A DNA stretch of 41,740 nt from Porphyra umbilicalis (Eukaryota; Rhodophyta; Bangiophyceae; Bangiales; Bangiaceae), in the NCBI GenBank assembly GCA_002049455.2, contig KV919242.1:1-41740 (forward strand), read 5' to 3'. The notes under the pieces were generated by a model. It saw only the letters and a list, made by a program, of their open reading frames with translations, had not been told where the DNA came from and ran no database searches. Below are positions 38,443-41,740 of the stretch, piece by piece. The position numbers and the translations under genes are program-made. The first letter of the stretch is position 1, and each line of letters starts with the position of its first letter.

Positions 38443-39768
38443 TTGTGCACGGGTGATGGCGAGGAGCCTCCCCAGTTGGTTTCCAGGGCCACGTGGTTTA
38501 GGAACCAGGCAAACAAGCGCCGTCGGTTGTCACATGGTGGTACGGCTGGTGGCTTTTCCGACAGTGGCTCTGTGCCGGACAAAGAGAACCCCCAAGCTAG
38601 GCACGGCGGCGGACCTGGATGCTCTGGGGGAGAGGAGGACTTGGTTGAAAAGATTCCACCAGGACCTGATCACATGGATGAAGGGGGGGCCGCTGCCTGC
38701 AGCGAGGATAGCCCCCTTAGTGCCAATCAAGATGTGAATCAGGCTGGTGAAGACGATGAGAGCAGCGCGGCAAGCTCGGACGTGGGGTCTGTGGACTCCA
38801 CGGACGTTCCGCCCGCAGCTTTCGTCGTGGAGGAAGCAGACGACGCCGGCCCAGCCCGTCCCATATTGGAGCCGGCTGGAATGCCGCAGTCTGTAATACA
38901 GGACGCCGTAATCTCGAATGAGGTGCTACCTCCCGTGGAGCAATTTTCTGAGAACCGGGAGGATTTGGCGCTGTTCGCACACGCTGCGGCTCATGGTTTG
39001 ACGGAGGAGGCGCTTGCCGATTTGCTGAAGCTGAGCGTATGCAAAGCTCGGTATCGAACGCCGTATCTCATGGAAAATTTTATTGAGGCCAGCGTGCATG
39101 TGGCACAGCGCCATGTCGACGCTTGCCTCAACGGCTGCCTCGCCTTCACGCACACACGGAAGCAGCAGACCACATACGACGCATGCGAAACGGCACGGTA
39201 CGACGCCAATGGGAAACCTGTTAAGCAGGTGACTTACTGGCCTCTGACTGCCTGGCTGACTCAGATGCAGGGCGACCCAGTTTTGGGTCCGGCATTGAAG
39301 AAGGGCATGATGCACGCTCGGAAGGAGGTCCGGAAGGAGGGTGCCTCTGAGCAGAAGCGTGGTATCCGCGACTGGTACCACGGCATGACCTTTCTGGAGG
39401 CGGTGCGAGCGGGTCTTTTCGCAGAAGACACCGACATTGCCCTCAGTTTGTCCACGGACGGCTTTGAGGCATGGCGCCAACGTGGTTTTCAAGGCTGACC
39501 AATAATCGTGACCGTATTGAACCTGAGCCCAGGTATGCGGACTTGAAACATATGCCAGTTCGTTGTTGCCATAACTACCGGGCCCAGACAACCTTTCGAC
39601 TTGGACTCGTTCCTTCACCCTCTGGTGGCGGAGCTCAATGTGCTGGCGAAGGGAATTCCGGGGGTGCGCGTGTTTGGGTCACCAAACCCTGTCACGATGC
39701 GTGCTAATGTGTTGCAAATCACTGGTGACATCGTCGGGAAAGTGTACCACTGTACTTGGGCGTACTGA
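38443..39768 (+). pseudogene. Tnp2-type (Transposase_21; Plavaka/CACTA-like) transposase pseudogene
   Basis: One reading frame from 38443 to 39768 carries conserved features of Tnp2/Transposase_21 proteins of CACTA/Plavaka-type DNA transposons. After an acidic, variable N-terminal part come TYWPLTAWLTQMQGDP, then RDWYHGMTFLEAV, the signature ALSLSTDGFEAWRQRGFQG and PIIVTVLNLSPGMRT, then FDLDSFLHPLVAELNVLAKG and MRANVLQITGDI. The frame is interrupted by in-frame TGA codons at 39496-39498 (where the family has Trp, TGG) and 39544-39546, and ends at TGA 39766-39768, before the rest of the catalytic domain would appear. Apart from these stops the frame is intact, so inactivation looks fairly recent. 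The rest of the element is not recognised. The N-terminal start is uncertain. Confidence 0.75.
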
Positions 39769-40455
39769 CCAGGACAGCGTGTCGCATTTCAGATTGAGGT
39801 GAAATGGGCCCAGTACACATATTCGCGGGGTTACTTGCCTCGCTTCCCCACAGTGTTCTTCCAAACTAGTACATCAGCGATTAATCGCGTTTTAAGACGT
39901 GCATGTACTGTGACACTGGCCAGTGATGCCTCTGGGAGGGGGGGTGGTTATCATACACCCCTTCCTCAAGGGCTCTGTGGTGGCCCTGTCCTGACGGAAT
40001 GCAAATGCACAGGACTTGAAGCGTAGCCGACCATTCTACTGCAACGTACTCAACCCTGCAGCACCTGCGCGATGCACCTGCGTCTCGCGACGTACACCGA
40101 CCCAAGGAGATACGTGACGTGCTCAGAAGCGCTCTTATGCGGCACAGTGGACAGGCCACGTTACCTCCTCCCAATGCTATACGTTGCTGCTTGATATCCA
40201 TTTTACAGGGCCTTCAGGCGCCCTCTGGGATAGGCTCCAGGTCGCTGCTGGGACTCTCACGCCCCCCCCCCCCCCCGCCCCCCCCGCCCCAGCCATCCCC
40301 GCGAGCTCCCTCCCGGTGCCCCGCACCAACGCCTGCGCCCGCTTCTTCTCGATGCCCCACCCAGACACAACCCCCAAGAAAAACAAACAAACAAAAAAAG
40401 AAGACAATGCAGGCAAAGCAAGACGATAGCCAGGACAAACACACATACAGAGAAC
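39769..40455. other. Intergenic region
   Basis: The transposase frame stays open to 40026, but no conserved motif continues in it. Homopolymer C runs occur at 40261-40290, followed by an A-rich stretch (40376-40402). No gene or RNA is recognised. Confidence 0.45.
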
Positions 40456-41556
40456 TCAAACCAGACTAAGAAGACGCGCTGTCGGCGTCTCCCAGGGAAA
40501 AGGGTGAGTCCGACTCCATACTGCCCTCACCCGGACGGCGGCTCCCCTGCGACCGACGGCGCGTCCAAAGCGCTTTCTTTGGACGCCGGATCTCATTGTC
40601 ATCCTCCTCCTCCCCGGAGGAACACGGATGGCGAGGCATGGGACTGGGGATGCGCCCGGTACCGGCACCAAGACGCCGCGGCACGAAAGGCGCATCCGAA
40701 GCGCCGCCGCCGCCGCTCGGCCACCCCGAGGCACCGTGCGGGCCAACCACGCCAACGAGCCGCCCTCCCTCATAGCCCCCATAGCCGCCGTTGCCACCAC
40801 AGGCGTCCCCCCACCACAATCACCGCCGCCGCCGCCGCCACCGGTGTCCCCCTCGCCACCATCACCACCGCCGCCGGCCGCCGCTGCCGCTGGCATCCCC
40901 CTCGCCACCATCACCACCGCCGCCGCCGCCGCCGCCGCCGGCATCCCCCTCGCCACCATCACCACCGCCGCCGCCGTTGCCACCACCGGAATCCCCCCCC
41001 CACCATCACCGCCGCCGCCCCCACCGCCACCCCCCGCCGTCCCCACCATCCGCCCCTCCCCCTCCACGAGCCCCGTCACCGTCTTCGCTGTCGTCCACGT
41101 CCATGACGACGTTGGATGCGATCTGGTCCGCCACCCACTCTTGTTCAAAGACGCGCAAGAGTCAAGCTCCTCGGTAGTGACGGCGGAGTCGACGACCGTG
41201 TGGTCGTCAACGCTGACGTCGATAGAGAACTTGGCGCTCGGTACCCCGGGGTGCTCAGCGATGGTCGCTCTGTCCGCACTGTCTTTGTTTGTCTTGAAGA
41301 CCTTGGCCCAGAAGTCACCGCACTCGTCCACATTCACGTCCAAGTACTCCAGCTCCTTCGCCCACACCACCCTGGCCGACTTGATGACGCCACCATGCAA
41401 GAACGTGTGCATGTGCTTGCCGTCCACATCTTCGGCCAAGTCGCCAGCATCGTCACGGGGGCGCTTCGCTCTCACGCGCTCCTTGTGCTTGGCCATCTTG
41501 CGGCTCTCGGGTACAATCGGCCCAGCCGCGGTCGACGTGTACGCCGCTTTCAGCAT
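40456..41556 (-). CDS. Unrecognised protein with Gly/Ala-rich repeat tail
   Basis: Read from ATG 41556 (MLKAAYTSTAAG); the frame also extends to the right edge with an implausible Cys/Leu-rich leader. The first 150 residues look like a folded protein: basic KHKERVRAKRPRDD, then GKHMHTFLHGGVIKSARVVW, LDVNVDECGDFWAKVFK, AKFSIDVSVDDHTVVDSAVTTEEL. Near 41155 the sense seems to move to another frame reading FEQEWVADQIASNVVMDVDD and an acidic/Gly tail, implying an indel. The rest is Gly/Ala-rich, built from ~48-bp units (for example GGCATCCCCCTCGCCACC on the plus strand at about 40892 and 40940). No family is recognised; a distant resemblance to the C-terminus of the Cys/His-rich protein at 33.8 kb is possible but weak. 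Confidence 0.4.
   Translation of the reverse strand: MLKAAYTSTAAGPIVPESRKMAKHKERVRAKRPRDDAGDLAEDVDGKHMHTFLHGGVIKSARVVWAKELEYLDVNVDECGDFWAKVFKTNKDSADRATIAEHPGVPSAKFSIDVSVDDHTVVDSAVTTEELDSCASLNKSGWRTRSHPTSSWTWTTAKTVTGLVEGEGRMVGTAGGGGGGGGGDGGGGIPVVATAAAVVMVARGMPAAAAAAAVVMVARGMPAAAAAGGGGDGGEGDTGGGGGGGDCGGGTPVVATAAMGAMREGGSLAWLARTVPRGGRAAAAALRMRLSCRGVLVPVPGASPVPCLAIRVPPGRRRMTMRSGVQRKRFGRAVGRRGAAVRVRAVWSRTHPFPWETPTARLLSLV
40845..41040. repeat. Degenerate GCC-rich tandem repeat
   Basis: CATCCCCCTCGCCACCATCACCACC-type units alternate with GCCGCCGCC runs at about 48-bp spacing (40893 and 40941, with decayed copies either side). It makes the Gly/Ala-rich tail of the minus-strand frame. Confidence 0.7.
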
Positions 41557-41740
41557 GATGCGAATCTGCTTGTCCAAGTACAAGAAAAAAAAGAGAAACG
41601 AACAGGCCAGCACAGAAAGCAAAGACAGTAGCAAAGACAGTAGGCACGAAACAGTCCAATAGCAGGAAGCAAGCAGCAAGCAGCGAACAGCAGCACAAAA
41701 ACGACAAGTGCAAACGGGCGGCAAGCAGCAGAAGTACAAC

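Overview
This is nuclear DNA from a very GC-rich eukaryote. The evidence is spliced eukaryotic genes (V-ATPase subunit d), a Polycomb E(z)-type histone methyltransferase, a plant-type topoisomerase VI B subunit, a methyltransferase with a bipartite plastid/thylakoid (twin-arginine) leader, and eukaryotic DNA transposons. A tRNA-Arg gene carries an intron in the D-arm, an arrangement known from the red alga Cyanidioschyzon merolae. Together with the GC content and the transposon and repeat load, this makes a red alga of the Porphyra/Pyropia type the best guess. That is an inference; another GC-rich alga is not excluded.

Left 10.4 kb: a gene-dense host segment. In order it holds the 5' end of V-ATPase subunit d (minus), a secreted metallo-beta-lactamase-fold protein (plus), an intron-bearing tRNA-Arg(CCG) (minus), a plastid methyltransferase (plus), a protein with three BRCT domains (plus) and TOP6B (minus). 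The last three reading frames are each broken at G or C homopolymers of about 7-11 bases.

10.5-14.3 kb: an 894-bp inverted-repeat (MITE-like) element lies 84 bp upstream of the TOP6B start codon. It is followed by an apparently intact pogo/Tigger DD29D transposase gene.

15.2-24.1 kb: two arrays of one minisatellite family, about 4.0 and 1.6 kb. The units are 90/91 bp, with an optional 24-bp module that makes them 114/115 bp. Long stretches are open in several frames on both strands, so long ORFs there are not evidence of genes. A U1-type zinc-finger gene lies between the arrays.

24.1-41.7 kb: a second transposon-rich block. It holds a fragment of a Cys/His-rich gene family, an intact Tc1/IS630-type transposase next to six exact-period 149-bp tandem repeats, the E(z) gene (two open segments separated by a probable short intron), a Cys/Thr-rich repeat region, a full-length member of the same Cys/His-rich family, a Tnp2-type (Plavaka/CACTA-like) transposase pseudogene broken by TGA codons, and an unrecognised gene at the right edge.

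The clearest candidates for new biology are the D-arm tRNA intron, the shared Cys/His domain with copies at 24.3 and 35.6 kb, the modular satellite family, and a Polycomb methyltransferase gene embedded among mobile elements.
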